From positions 16,706,046-16,770,045 of the forward strand of contig NC_063045.1 of assembly GCF_018812025.1 (NCBI RefSeq): a DNA stretch of 64,000 nt, in the 5' to 3' direction. This document shows positions 11,895 to 21,333 of this stretch, piece after piece (within the stretch, counting starts at the first letter, position 1; each line of letters starts with the position of its first letter). The notes beneath the pieces are model-generated. The model ran no database searches. It was not told the origin of the DNA and saw only the letters and a program-made list of their open reading frames with translations. The translations under genes were made by a program, and so were the position numbers. The stretch is from Megalobrama amblycephala (taxonomy: Eukaryota > Chordata > Actinopteri > Cypriniformes > Xenocyprididae).

Positions 11895-12838
11895 ATTTTG
11901 GGTGGGGGAGCTCAAAATACCCCACAGATAATTTATTACATGTTGTAAATGCCCAGTTTTGAGTGGAAGGAAAAACATGCTGTTTTCATGCATGTGTCTT
12001 TAAATGCAAATGAGCTGCTGCTCCCCTCCCCTCTTTCCAGCAGAGGGCGGAGCCTGTACAACTCACGCCTCTGACACTCTGCCAAAAACTAACAAAACAT
12101 CTGTTTGGTTTTGATTATCACCTCTATTGCGGCCACGCTCACGTGACATGGCAGTTCTTCATCATCATGAAAGTTTATTTTCTGCATGTGTTTTAAAGCC
12201 TTAACAGTCTAAACTTCTGATATATGGTTTTCTGAACACACACATCCGAAGCACGCGCACAGAATGCTAGAAGTCAGGCGGCGCGTCCTCTTTTGTGTGT
12301 TACTGCGCTTAAACTATCAAATACAAACAAGGTTATGTCAAAAACACACAAACACAGTCGGTTATGTCTGTGAATGTAAACAGCAAGTAAAGAAATCACA
12401 TGTGTATATTAGATCTGTGTATAAAGTGAAAGCAGCGTAATATTCAGTACCTACAGCTGCATATGCTGTAATATGAATCAAACAACAAAAGAAAAACAGA
12501 AAATCACTCTCTGCTCTTGATTGAATAACTTAGTTTTAATAAGAATACATTTCTTACTTGAATGCTGCAGTTAAATACTCTGGTGAGGAGATAAACGTGT
12601 ACAGCTCTCTGAGGGAGGGGTTTATGCTAATAAGGCAGAGTCCATCATCAGTTGTGGGCGGGGACTAGGCATTTGTGACGTCACAAAAGCTACAATCTGC
12701 AAACGCCTTGTTCTGAGACACCATGTATGATTTATAGGGATTTAAAAAAGAGGAGTGGGTGAATTTTTACCATTATAGGGTGTTTGTGTACACATCACAC
12801 TGCCTACACAAAAGTGAATTTTGCATAATAGGTCCCCT
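11895..12838. repeat. TTAA-bounded fish repeat (…AATAGGTCCCCT end)
   Basis: The right end reads TTGCATAATAGGTCCCCT followed by TTAA at 12839-12842. The left part contains GAGCTCAAAATACCCCACAG, also present inside the AGGTGCC MITEs (15720 region), then CAAATGAGCTGCTGCTCCCC and AGCAGAGGGCGGAGCC, a known style of fish repeat. No matching left terminus is visible, so the left end is truncated or decayed and its position approximate. Confidence 0.65.
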
Positions 12839-12842
12839 TTAA

Positions 12843-13994
12843 AATCTATATAATCATTAATTATAATTATATAATTATCATTTCTAAATGTTATGAAATT
12901 AACATTAAATTAATATACAATTATGTATTTTATTTGTATGTATTATTATTGTTATTTATAATATTAAAGGATAATGTACTTCGTGCAAACATGACGAGGC
13001 ACAATGATTCACTATAGGTAAATATGAAAATCAAAGTCAAGCCACTGATCTTTCAAATGATTTTTTTGCAGACCGGAGAAACATCATGAGCTCCGTTCAG
13101 CATTCACCGGAGTCATGATTAATATGGCGTCGCCAAAAACTCTCCCTTTCCATAATTGGATACAAATGATATATATCAAAATCATTTTCTTCATAGGTGG
13201 CACTTAAATGTGCTTTACAGCGATGAAGTAAATCTTTCGCCCGACATCCTCTGCAGGGATTTCCTAAAAATACTGTGCTTTTTCATCTCCGCATCGCAAA
13301 GTCTGGTCCGAGGGCCGCCCGTGTGGTCCCACCTTAATCGTTTTCAGTTAATATCACAGCTGGATGGTGGTGGTGGGCTGTAACGCTTGACGACGAGGGA
13401 GAAAAACCCTAAACCCGCGTCAATAAAAGGGAGAAAGTGATTGCCTTTGACTGGCCAAGTTTTAGGGTCAGACTTGGGATCATTTCAACAACAACACCGG
13501 CGCGTTACTCCTTCGCCAACTTATCGAAAGGCTTTATTTAAACACATCCCCACCTCGAGCGTTCCCCGTGGCCTCCTTTATTTTCTGCCTGCAGCATAAG
13601 TGGTGGCTGACCACAGTGTTTTGATGGGGCGGTCGGCTGCCCATCCTGTTCCCACATTTCCTAGACCACGGCGAGGAAGGCGCTTGTTCAACATGTTTCC
13701 CGCCTCAATACCTCCCACGTGTTGAGCGCTTGCAACGCAAGATGACATCACATGATTTAAGTGACTTGTGTTACTGATTGCAAACAGACGTTGAAATGTC
13801 TCTTCTAAGGAAAGCCTATCTTTACAGTGGCTTTTAAAACTATTTTAAATGCACAATTAACAGCTGACTCTATTATAAGTCATAGAGTCAACATGAAATC
13901 AAAATTAACCCTATTTATTTGAAATGTGCACATTTCTATTCTTGTTGTGAATGATTGATCAGTGCATGTTATTCCAAATAATAATAAAAGTGTC
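12843..13994. other. Repeat-poor island, no gene identified
   Basis: AT-rich to ~13000, then balanced to GC-rich (13240-13740). Contains ACTGATCTTTCAAATGATTT near 13044 and several GC-rich stretches with CpG. The open frame of 75 codons at 13156-13383 has no known domain. A candidate for conserved non-coding sequence; unproven. Confidence 0.45.
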
Positions 13995-14307
13995 TTAAAG
14001 GGTTAGTTCACCCAAAAATGAAAATTCATTCATTAATTACTCACCCTCATGTCGTTCTACACCCGTAAGACCTTCGTTTATCTTTGGAACACAAATTAAG
14101 ATATTTTTGATGAAATTCGATGGCTCAGTGAGGCCTCTATTGCCAGCTAATCTCACTGAACCTCTCAAGATCCAGAAAGCTACTAAAGACATATTTAAAG
14201 GTGGCATCGAATTGAAAATTGAATTTACCTCGGCATAGTTGAATACCAAGAGTTCAGTACGTGGAAATGACATACAGTGAGTCTCAAACTCCATTGTTTC
14301 CTCCTTC

Positions 14308-14314
14308 TTATATA
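14308..14314 (-). promoter_or_regulatory. TATA-like box TATATAA (copy 1)
   Basis: TATATAA on the minus strand lies about 50 bases downstream of the palindrome and just before an ATG at 14294, a spacing compatible with a core promoter. Confidence 0.35.
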
Positions 14315-14366
14315 AATCTCATTTGTTTAAAAGACCTCCGAAGAACAGGCAAATCTCAACATAACA

Positions 14367-14388
14367 CCGACTGTTACGTAACAGTCGG
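14367..14388. promoter_or_regulatory. Perfect 22-bp palindrome with PAR-bZIP/E4BP4 core (copy 1)
   Basis: The arms CCGACT...AGTCGG surround GTTACGTAAC, which fits the consensus RTTAYGTAAY of PAR-bZIP factors (TEF, DBP, HLF) and E4BP4/NFIL3, the 'D-box' of vertebrate clock and light-responsive genes. Whether it binds protein here is unknown. Confidence 0.5.
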
Positions 14389-14413
14389 GATCATTAATAT
14401 GTATAACCCCAAT

Positions 14414-14421
14414 ATTTGCAT
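14414..14421 (-). promoter_or_regulatory. Octamer ATGCAAAT (copy 1)
   Basis: Perfect POU octamer on the minus strand, about 25 bases upstream of the 22-bp palindrome when read in cassette direction. Confidence 0.4.
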
Positions 14422-15156
14422 ATGCCAGCCCATGTTCAAGGCATTAGACAAGGGCAGGACATCTGGATCTGTGCACAGCTGAATCATCAGACTAGGTAAG
14501 CAAGCAAGGACAATAGCAAAAAATGGCAGATGGAGCAATAATAACTGACATGACCCATGATATCATGATATTTTTAGTGGTGTTTGTAAATTGTCTTTCT
14601 AAATGTTTCCTTAGCATGTTGCTAATGTACTGTTAAATGTGGTTAAAGTTACCATCGTTTCTTACTGTATTCACAGAGACAAGAGCCGTCGCTATTTTCA
14701 TTTTTAAACACTTGCAGTCTGTATAATTCATAAACACAACTTCATAACTTCACAACTTTACAAATCTCTCCAACAGTGTAGCATTAGCCGTTAGCCACGG
14801 AGCACTATCAAACTCATTCAGAATCACATGTAAACATCCAAATAAATACCATACTTACACGATTAGACATGCTGCATGACGAACACTTTGTAAAGATCCA
14901 TTTTGAGGGTTATATTAGCTGTGTGAACTTTGTTTATGCAGTGATAGAGTCGAGAGCTCGGGAGGGGGCAGAGAGCGCACGATTTAAAGGGGCTGCAGCC
15001 TGAATCGGCGCATTTCTAATTATGCCTCAAAACAGGCAGTTAAAAAAATTAATTAAAAAAAATCGATGGGGTATTTTGAGCTGCAACTTCACAGACACAT
15101 TCAGGGGACACCTTAGACTTATATTACATCTTGTAAAAAAACATTCGATGGCACCT

Positions 15157-15647
15157 TTAAAACAGAACTGAGTTCAGTGGTTCAACCTTAATGTTATGAA
15201 GTGACAAGAATACTTTTTGTCTGCCAAAAAACTAAATAAACGACTTTATTTACCAGTGATGGGCGATTTTAAAACACTGCTTCATGAAGCTTTGAAGCTT
15301 TATCAATATTTTGTTTCGAATCAGTGGTTCAGAGCATGTATCAAACTGCCAAAGTCACGCCCTCCAGTGGTGAACCATTGAAATTTCGAAACACTTATGA
15401 GGTAACGAAGCCTCATTTACTGAAGCAGTGTTTTGAAATCACCCATCACTGGTAAATAAAGTCGTTATTTTTTTTTATTTGGCACACAAAAAGTATTCTT
15501 GTCACTTCATATTAAGGTTGAACTACTGTAGTCACATGAACTGTTTTAAATGCATCTTTAGTAGCTTTCTGGGCATTGAAAGTGTTAATTATCTTGCTGG
15601 CAACAGAGGCCTCACTGAGCCATCGGATTTTATCAAAAATATCTTAA
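15157..15647. repeat. Central segment of family A MITE with its own inverted arms
   Basis: CCAGTGATGGGCGATTTTAA (from ~15253) is mirrored by TTGAAATCACCCATCACTGG (to ~15453). The same inner hairpin in another version lies at 43860-44060. It separates the two family B insertions. Confidence 0.75.
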
Positions 15648-16390
15648 AGGTGCCATCGAACGTTTTTTTACAAGATGTAATATAAGTCTAAGGTGTCCCC
15701 TGAATGTGTCTGTGAAGTTTCAGCTCAAAATACCCCATAGATTTGTTTTATTAATTTTTTTAACTGCCTATTTTGGGGCATAATTAGAAATGCCCCGATT
15801 CATGCTGCAGCCCCTTTAAATCGCGCGCTCTCCGCCCCCTCCCGAGCTCTCGACTCTATCACTGCATAAACAAAGTTCACACAGCTAATATAACCCTCAA
15901 AATGGATCTTTACAAAGTGTTCGTCATGCATGCTGCATGCATACATCGGATTATGTGAGTATAGTGTTTATTTGGATGTTTACATTTGATTCTGAATGAG
16001 TTTGATAGTGCTCCGTGGCTAAAGCTAACATTACACACTGTTGGAGAGATTTATAAAGAATGAAGTTGTGTTTATGAATTATACAGACTGCAAGTGTTTA
16101 ATAATGAAAATAGTAACGCTCTTGTCTCCATGAATACAGTAAGAAACGATGGTAACTTTAACCACATTTAACAGTACATTAGCAACATGCTAACAAAACA
16201 TTTAGAAAGACAATTTACAAATATCACTAAAAATATCATGTTATCATGGATCATGTCAGTTATTATCGCTCCATCTGCCATTTTTCGCTATTGTTCTTGC
16301 TTGCTTACCTAGTCTGATGATTCAGCTGTGCACAGATCCAGATGTTAATACTGGCTGCCCTTGTGTAATGCCTCAATCATGGGCTGGCAT

Positions 16391-16398
16391 ATGCAAAT
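16391..16398 (+). promoter_or_regulatory. Octamer ATGCAAAT (copy 2)
   Basis: Perfect POU octamer 25 bases upstream of the palindrome on the plus strand. Confidence 0.4.
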
Positions 16399-16423
16399 AT
16401 TGGGGGCGTACATATTAATGATC

Positions 16424-16445
16424 CCGACTGTTACGTAACAGTCGG
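16424..16445. promoter_or_regulatory. Perfect 22-bp palindrome with PAR-bZIP/E4BP4 core (copy 2)
   Basis: Identical to the site in copy 1; core GTTACGTAAC. Its symmetry is intact although the surrounding copies differ at many positions. Confidence 0.5.
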
Positions 16446-16497
16446 TGTTATGTTGAGATTCGCCTGTTCCTCGGAGGTCTTTTAAACAAATGAAATT

Positions 16498-16504
16498 TAT
16501 ATAA
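16498..16504 (+). promoter_or_regulatory. TATA-like box TATATAA (copy 2)
   Basis: TATATAA 52 bases after the palindrome; ATG at 16518 opens a 22-codon frame (MEFETHCMSFPCTELLLFNY...) that ends exactly at an AAG|GTAAAT donor-like site (16584). Confidence 0.35.
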
Positions 16505-16728
16505 GAAGGAGGAAACAATGGAGTTTGAGACTCACTGTATGTCATTTCCATGTACTGAACTCTTGTTATTTAACTATGCCAAGGTAAATTCAATTTTTAA
16601 TTCTAGGGCACCTTTAATCTGTGTTCTGAAGATGAACGAAGGTCTTACGGGTGTAGAATGACATGAGGGTGAGTAATAAATGACAGAATTTTCATTTTTG
16701 GGTGAACTAACCCTTTAAAAATGTCTTT

Positions 16729-18557
16729 TCAATCTTTTACCAAAATGTAGTAACTTGCTCTTCCAATAAAACACCTTTCTTTAATAATTATAATATACAA
16801 TTATATTATATTATATATAAAAATGACCATAATTATATAAATTATATTAGACTAGTAATTGCATGTTATTCCAGACAAAATTGTAAAACTATGTTAAAGG
16901 CTGTGCAATATTCACAATTTCGCTTTGGTATCCCCTCTGTAGGGCACAATTATAGCCGTTTGTCGTGATAAATGAGAGACGTGTAGTGGGGGTTGATTGG
17001 ATTGTTGCTGGGGAGCCGCAGAGACTAAATAGACACGAGCTACCGCGCTGTCTGTCAGTCCCATTATTACAGGAGCGTCACACAATGAGGGCTGACCTTC
17101 AGCACATCACAATACATCTGTTCACTAAGAGCGCCTCTCCACCTGAGCATCCTCGTGCCGAGACTCTCCACACACAGCAACACATGCGCACACCGCCGGG
17201 CCGCTTCGGGCCCACAGCGTCGTTAAGTGTGTTGCGGCATGTGATAATGCAGTCGAATTGATTCGCTCGCCCATTTCTACTTTTCTTCTGCGGCAAGCAT
17301 TATATCAATTGATTTCAATGAAGCTATTCATTATGTTGACCTCTACGACGCGGTTCAGGCGAGTTTGTTTTATTTGGAGCAGAGAATCAAATAAATCATA
17401 AATACTTTAGCACGTTTACTGTAAGACAAATATGGTTATCGATTAGGTGCCATTATTACAGTCTAAATCCCAGATGAGGCTGTAACAAACGGAAGCTGTT
17501 CAGCGGAAAACATCATATCAATAGAATATGTTGAATAACAAGAATAAAATACATAAAAGTTGTTAGTAAGCTATGAAAGGTCATTACAAACAAAAGAAAC
17601 TATAACTTTATGTGAATTAGCTAACACATGTAGCCAATGCAGCTAAATTTCAGGGACTACTGTAGGTTATTTCTTGCTGAAAAATACTTAATTTATTTAG
17701 TAAAAAAAAGTTTGAATGTATTTTTTTCCAAACATGGATCATATAATGACAGTTTCAGTTTAAAAGCTTAATAAAGTTACAATAAAAACAATAAAACATT
17801 GCATCTTAATGTAAATCAACACATATAGCCAATGTAGTTAAATTTCAGGGACAATTTGCTGAGAAATTAGGCTACTATATTATATTATATTATATTATTG
17901 TTAACATAATATCATGTTAGTTTCAGTTTAAATGAATAAAGTTTAAAAAAACATTATAGCAGTCAGGTAGGCCTTGAATACAAATGACTAAACTTGTCCT
18001 AACTAATAATTTTAATTTAAAAAATATGTTTTCTTTTCTTGCATCTCTGTCACTTTCTTTCTTGCACAAAACGTGTCCCTGAAACAAAAGCGGGTTTGGA
18101 TCCCCATGTCTCCAACTCGACCCGGAACAGATTTTGGCGAAACAGCAGAAAAGAGTGACCTCATTTTTTTGCGCTGCTTAGATGGGCAGTCCTACAATGA
18201 CCTAGACAGCCCTCTCCCATCCTCTCTGGAGAAGTCAGCACTTCAGATGAAAAAAGTAATTGTGGATTAACCATCAAAAAAGGCATTTTTCCCCCATCTA
18301 GAGCAGATACCTGCAAAACTTGATGTGGTTGCGCGAATAAATCACACCAGAACACCAAAACTGAAAATTAACACAGAATTTATTGAAACTATGACTCCAA
18401 GACTTCTCAGGGTGGTCACCATTAACTAAAAGTATTTTCCAACCAGAGTTTATGAGTAACGGTGGATCATGCCCAGGGAAAGTCATGCTTTCTTAGATGT
18501 GGCAAAGTGGACTAGCCAAACCTCTCTCGTTCTTTGATTCCTGAGGGCAATGACACT
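16729..18557. other. Unique sequence, no gene identified
   Basis: AT-rich at 16740-16890 and 17560-18060, with a (TATAT)n-like stretch near 17875-17898. 16890-17560 is balanced to GC-rich and repeat-poor, with overlapping open frames on both strands (98 codons plus 16965-17261; 65 codons minus), none recognisable. 18060-18557 is also balanced, with frames of 60-65 codons on both strands. A near repeat of ACACATGTAGCCAATGCAGC (17622) occurs at 17820, so an old local duplication of ~195 bases is likely. Confidence 0.45.
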
Positions 18558-18896
18558 TACCCTTGTGAAAAAGAAGTTAGCACACTTTTAAAAAGAGTAC
18601 TTATTATACAAATAATATACTTTAAGAGAATATATTTAAGTGTGAACTGAATCTTATGTTTTTGGATGCTTAACTGCATGTTATTTACAATTAAAAGAAA
18701 AAATGTATTAGTAGGTATAGTTAATGATAACAAATACAACTCTTGATTTTAATAATGTATTAGTAAATGCTGAAATTAACATTAACAAAGATTAATAAAT
18801 GCTGTAGAAGTGCAGTTCATTATTAGCTCATCAACTAATGTAGTTAACTAATGAACCTTATTGTAAAGTGTTAGTGTTTGACATTAAGACTTTTTG

Positions 18897-19114
18897 GTAA
18901 CACTTTATTTTACAGTGTCCTTTTTATATATGTTACATGTAGTTTCTGTAGTAATAACTATACATTTTGAATAATTGCATGCAACTAACCCTAAACCAAA
19001 CCCTAATCCTAAACCTAACCCTACAGTAAGCACATGTAGTTAATTATTATTACTCAGTACTTAAATATATAATTACACTGTAACACAGACACCCTAAAAT
19101 AAAGTATAACGGCC
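18897..19114. mobile_element. Small MITE with telomere-like core
   Basis: GGTAACACTTTATTTTACAG at the left mirrors CCTAAAATAAAGTATAACGG at the right. The middle (18985-19025) is a degenerate CCCTAA series: ACTAACCCTAAACCAAACCC, then TAATCCTAAACCTAACCC. This pattern is common in fish MITEs and does not indicate a chromosome end. A poly-T run (19115-19135) follows. Confidence 0.75.
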
Positions 19115-19135
19115 TTTTTTTTTTTTTTTTTTTTT
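19115..19135. repeat. Poly-T tract
   Basis: About 21 consecutive T between the telomere-like MITE and the Tc1 element. Confidence 0.9.
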
Positions 19136-19155
19136 AAATACCTAAGTAGGACTTA

Positions 19156-19373
19156 CAGTGGGTACGGAAAGTATTCAGACCCCCTTACATTTTTCACTCT
19201 TTGTTATATTACAGCCATTTGCTAAAATAATTTAAGTTCATTTTTTTCCTCATTAATGTACACACAGCACCCCATATTGACAGCAAAACACAGAATTGTT
19301 GACATTTTTGCAGATTTATTAAAAAAGAAAAACTGAAATATCACATGGTCCTAAGTATTCAGACCCTTTGCTC
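19156..19373. repeat. Tc1 left inverted repeat (IR/DR)
   Basis: Begins CAGTGGGTACGG and ends at the inner direct repeat GTATTCAGACCCTTTGC. Mirrors 20177-20394. Confidence 0.88.
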
Positions 19374-20003
19374 AGTATTTAGTAGAAGCACCCTTTTGAT
19401 CTAATACAGCCATGAGTCTTTTCGGGAAAGATGCAACACACCTGGATTTGGGGATCCTCTGCCATTCCTCCTTGCAGATCCTCTCCAGTTCTGTCAGGTT
19501 GGATGGTAAACGTTGGTGGGCAGCCATTTTTAGGTCTCTCCAGAGATGCTCAATTGGGTTTAAGTCAGGGCTCTGGCTGGGCCATTCAAGAACAGTCACG
19601 GAGTTGTTGTGAAGCCACTCCTTCGTTATTTTAGCTGTGTGCTTAGGGTCAGTGGTCGGGCCTCTCTGCCATGGTGGAGGGCTGCAGTGATGGTTGACTT
19701 TCTACAACTTTCTCCCATCTCCCGACTGCATCTCTGGAGCTCAGCCACAGTGATCTTTGGGTTCTTCTTTACCTCTCTCACCAAGGCTCTTCTCCCCGAT
19801 AGCTCAGTTTGGCCGGACGGCCAGCTCTAGGAAGGGTTCTGGTCATCCCAAACGTCTTCCTTTTAAGGATTATGGAGGCCGCTGTGCTCTTAGGAACCTT
19901 AAGTGCAGCAGAAATTTTTTTTGTAACCTTGGCCAGATCTGTGCCTTGCCACAATTCTGTCTCTGAGCTCTTCAGGCAGTTCCTTTGACCTCATGATTCT
20001 CAT
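19372..20003 (-). pseudogene. Broken Tc1 transposase
   Basis: Tc1/mariner transposases bind the inverted repeats through an N-terminal paired-like helix-turn-helix region and cut and paste with a DDE domain. Read on the minus strand, the N-terminus (MRSKELPEELRDRIVARHRS) is recognisable from ATG codons at 20003/19994. A run of eight A then shifts the frame soon after GQGYKK. Around 19650-19660 the helix-turn-helix part is joined directly to the C-terminal part, so the first catalytic Asp and most of the core are missing. The end is an intact 75-codon frame (19599-19372) with [17 protein letters not shown], the motif holding the second Asp and the final Glu. The frameshift plus deletion mean no active enzyme; the copy could move only with enzyme supplied from elsewhere. 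Confidence 0.88.
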
Positions 20004-20176
20004 TTGCTCTGACATGCACTGTGAGCTGTAAGGTCTTATATAGACAGGTGTGTGGCTTTCCTAATCAAGTCCGAATCAGTATAATCAAGCAGAGCTGGAC
20101 TCAAATGAAGGTGTAGAACCATCTCAAGGATGATCAGAAGAAATGGACAGCACCTGAGTTAAATATATGAGTGTCA

Positions 20177-20394
20177 CAGCAAAGGGTCTGAATACTTAGG
20201 ACCATGTGATATTTCAGTTTTTCTTTTTTAATAAATCTGCAAAAATGTCAACAATTCTGTGTTTTTCTGTCAATATGGGGTGCTGCGTGTACATTAATGA
20301 GGAAAAAAATTAACTTATATGATTTTAGCAAATGGCTGCAATATAACAAAGAGTGAAAAATTTAAGGGGGTCTGAATACTTTCCGTACCCACTG
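20177..20394. repeat. Tc1 right inverted repeat (IR/DR)
   Basis: Begins GCAAAGGGTCTGAATAC and ends CCGTACCCACTG. Near-identical mirror of the left repeat, suggesting a fairly young insertion. Confidence 0.88.
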
Positions 20395-20874
20395 TAAGTA
20401 CATCTTTACATGTAAATTCATAATTACTTCTGATGTTAAAATATGATTAAAATGTACTGCTGAATGTAGTGAGAAACATTTATGTAAACTAAAATGTACC
20501 TTATTGTCATTTCTATTTAAACTTGTGTCATGTATTTAAATATATTTCTAATTACACATTTGTAATGATGAAGTTTCAATTTAGTACATTTAAAATATTT
20601 TTACTGTACTGTAGATGCAATATAGAAACAGACAAATTGATTTAAAATGTACTTTAAAGTAAAACTATTGATTTGACTATTACTACAAAGTGCACATTCT
20701 ATGTGTTTAGAAACAGTCATGAAACTGTGCTCTCTTTAAGTACAATTAAGTGACCTTTTATTTAACTATTATATTTTCTGCAAGTATAGCTTTTTAAAAA
20801 TGAAACTTGTATTTATTTAAATATATTTGTAATTACACATTTGTGTGTAATTACATTTAATTACAATTAATTGA
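20395..20874. repeat. Body of the 18560-23570 element with ~275-bp tandem units
   Basis: TGTATTTAAATATATTTCTAATTAC near 20532 recurs as a close variant near 20808. The sequence after each, CAATTTAGTACATTTAAAAT at 20577 and CAATTTAGTACATTAAAAAA at 23201, is the next part of two tandem units, the second split by the 20875-23195 insertion. Confidence 0.6.
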
Positions 20875-21333
20875 GTGTTGGGGGTAACACATTACTGTGT
20901 GTTACATAATCAGATTACTTTATTCAAGTAACTGATAAAGTAACACATTACTTTTGAATTTACAACAACATTTTTAATTATTTTTCAAATAAGCAAAGTA
21001 ACGCAGGTTACTTTGTGTTTCCATTCATTGACTGACAACTCTCCTGTCCCAATATTGAGAGAAATCAGAAGTGCAGAGGCGTTGTGTGTGCTGTGTGAAC
21101 ATGACGGTTGTTGTATTTCTAGTCTAAATGTGAACATGCATTTACTCATCTCACTTGCACAAAAACAGATTCAGTATTCCAGCTGTACCCTCTGCTGTAC
21201 AGGCGTAAATTTGCATTTCCTTCAGCCTGAGTCTTATTTGTTCAAATATAAAATACTGAAACCCTATTGTAATTGTTAAAATTTCCAAGGATCAGCATAC
21301 TCCCCTAAAAGTGATCGGGCAGACCAAACCATA

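Larger units (their letters stand above)
14199..15156 (-). mobile_element. TTAA MITE family B, copy 1
   Basis: Starts AGGTGGCATCGAA and ends TTCGATGGCACCT, with TTAA on each side (14195-14198, 15157-15160). It sits in the left arm of the family A element; the flanks rejoin as ...CATATTTAAAACAG..., close to the uninterrupted sequence near 43770. Strand is given by the internal promoter-like cassette, which reads leftward. Relative to copies 2 and 3 it lacks about eight bases (CAGTATTA) in the exon-like part. No transposase is present. Confidence 0.9.
15648..16613 (+). mobile_element. TTAA MITE family B, copy 2
   Basis: Starts AGGTGCCATCGAA and ends TTCTAGGGCACCT, flanked by TTAA at 15644-15647 and 16614-16617. 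Removing it restores ...AAATATCTTAATCTGTGTTC..., matching the uninterrupted family A copy (ATTTCTTAATTTGTGTTCCG near 44205). It is inverted relative to copy 1 and ~966 bases long. Plus-strand signals in order: ATG 15902 with a GTGAGT donor at 15955, a pyrimidine-rich acceptor ending TTGCTTACCTAG at 16312, octamer, 22-bp palindrome, TATA box, ATG 16518, donor GTAAAT at 16584. Confidence 0.9.
13999..16724. mobile_element. TTAA MITE family A, interrupted by two inverted MITEs
   Basis: Left end AGGGTTAGTTCACCC and right end GGGTGAACTAACCCT are perfect inverted termini, flanked by TTAA at 13995-13998 and 16725-16728. TTAA target duplication is the hallmark of piggyBac-type transposition. The element's own sequence, about 800 bases, is split into 13999-14198, 15157-15647 and 16614-16724 by two family B MITEs in opposite orientation. 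The central part has the inverted arms seen in the uninterrupted copy at 43580-44309. No transposase is encoded. Confidence 0.9.
19156..20394 (-). mobile_element. Tc1-like transposon, internally deleted
   Basis: Termini CAGTGGGTACGGAAAGTATT and the exact complement are flanked by TA duplications (19154-19155, 20395-20396). The inverted repeats are ~218 bases (to ~19373 and from ~20177). Each carries the direct repeat GTATTCAGACCC at its outer and inner end, the IR/DR layout of Tc1 elements. Full-length relatives are about 1.6 kb; at 1239 bases this copy lacks roughly 350-400 bases of coding sequence. It inserted into the larger 18560-23570 element. Confidence 0.92.

Noticed and set aside
14261..14482. 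Open frame MEMTYSESQTPLFPPSYINL... found in three places (also 16345-16551 minus and 25227-25466)
   Set aside because: It lies within the three family B MITE copies, antisense to the promoter-like cassette. Its similarity is explained by the copies being young repeats; length and C-terminus differ in each.
18985..19025. Possible internal telomere or chromosome fusion scar
   Set aside because: The CCCTAA-like units are degenerate, few, and enclosed by MITE inverted ends.
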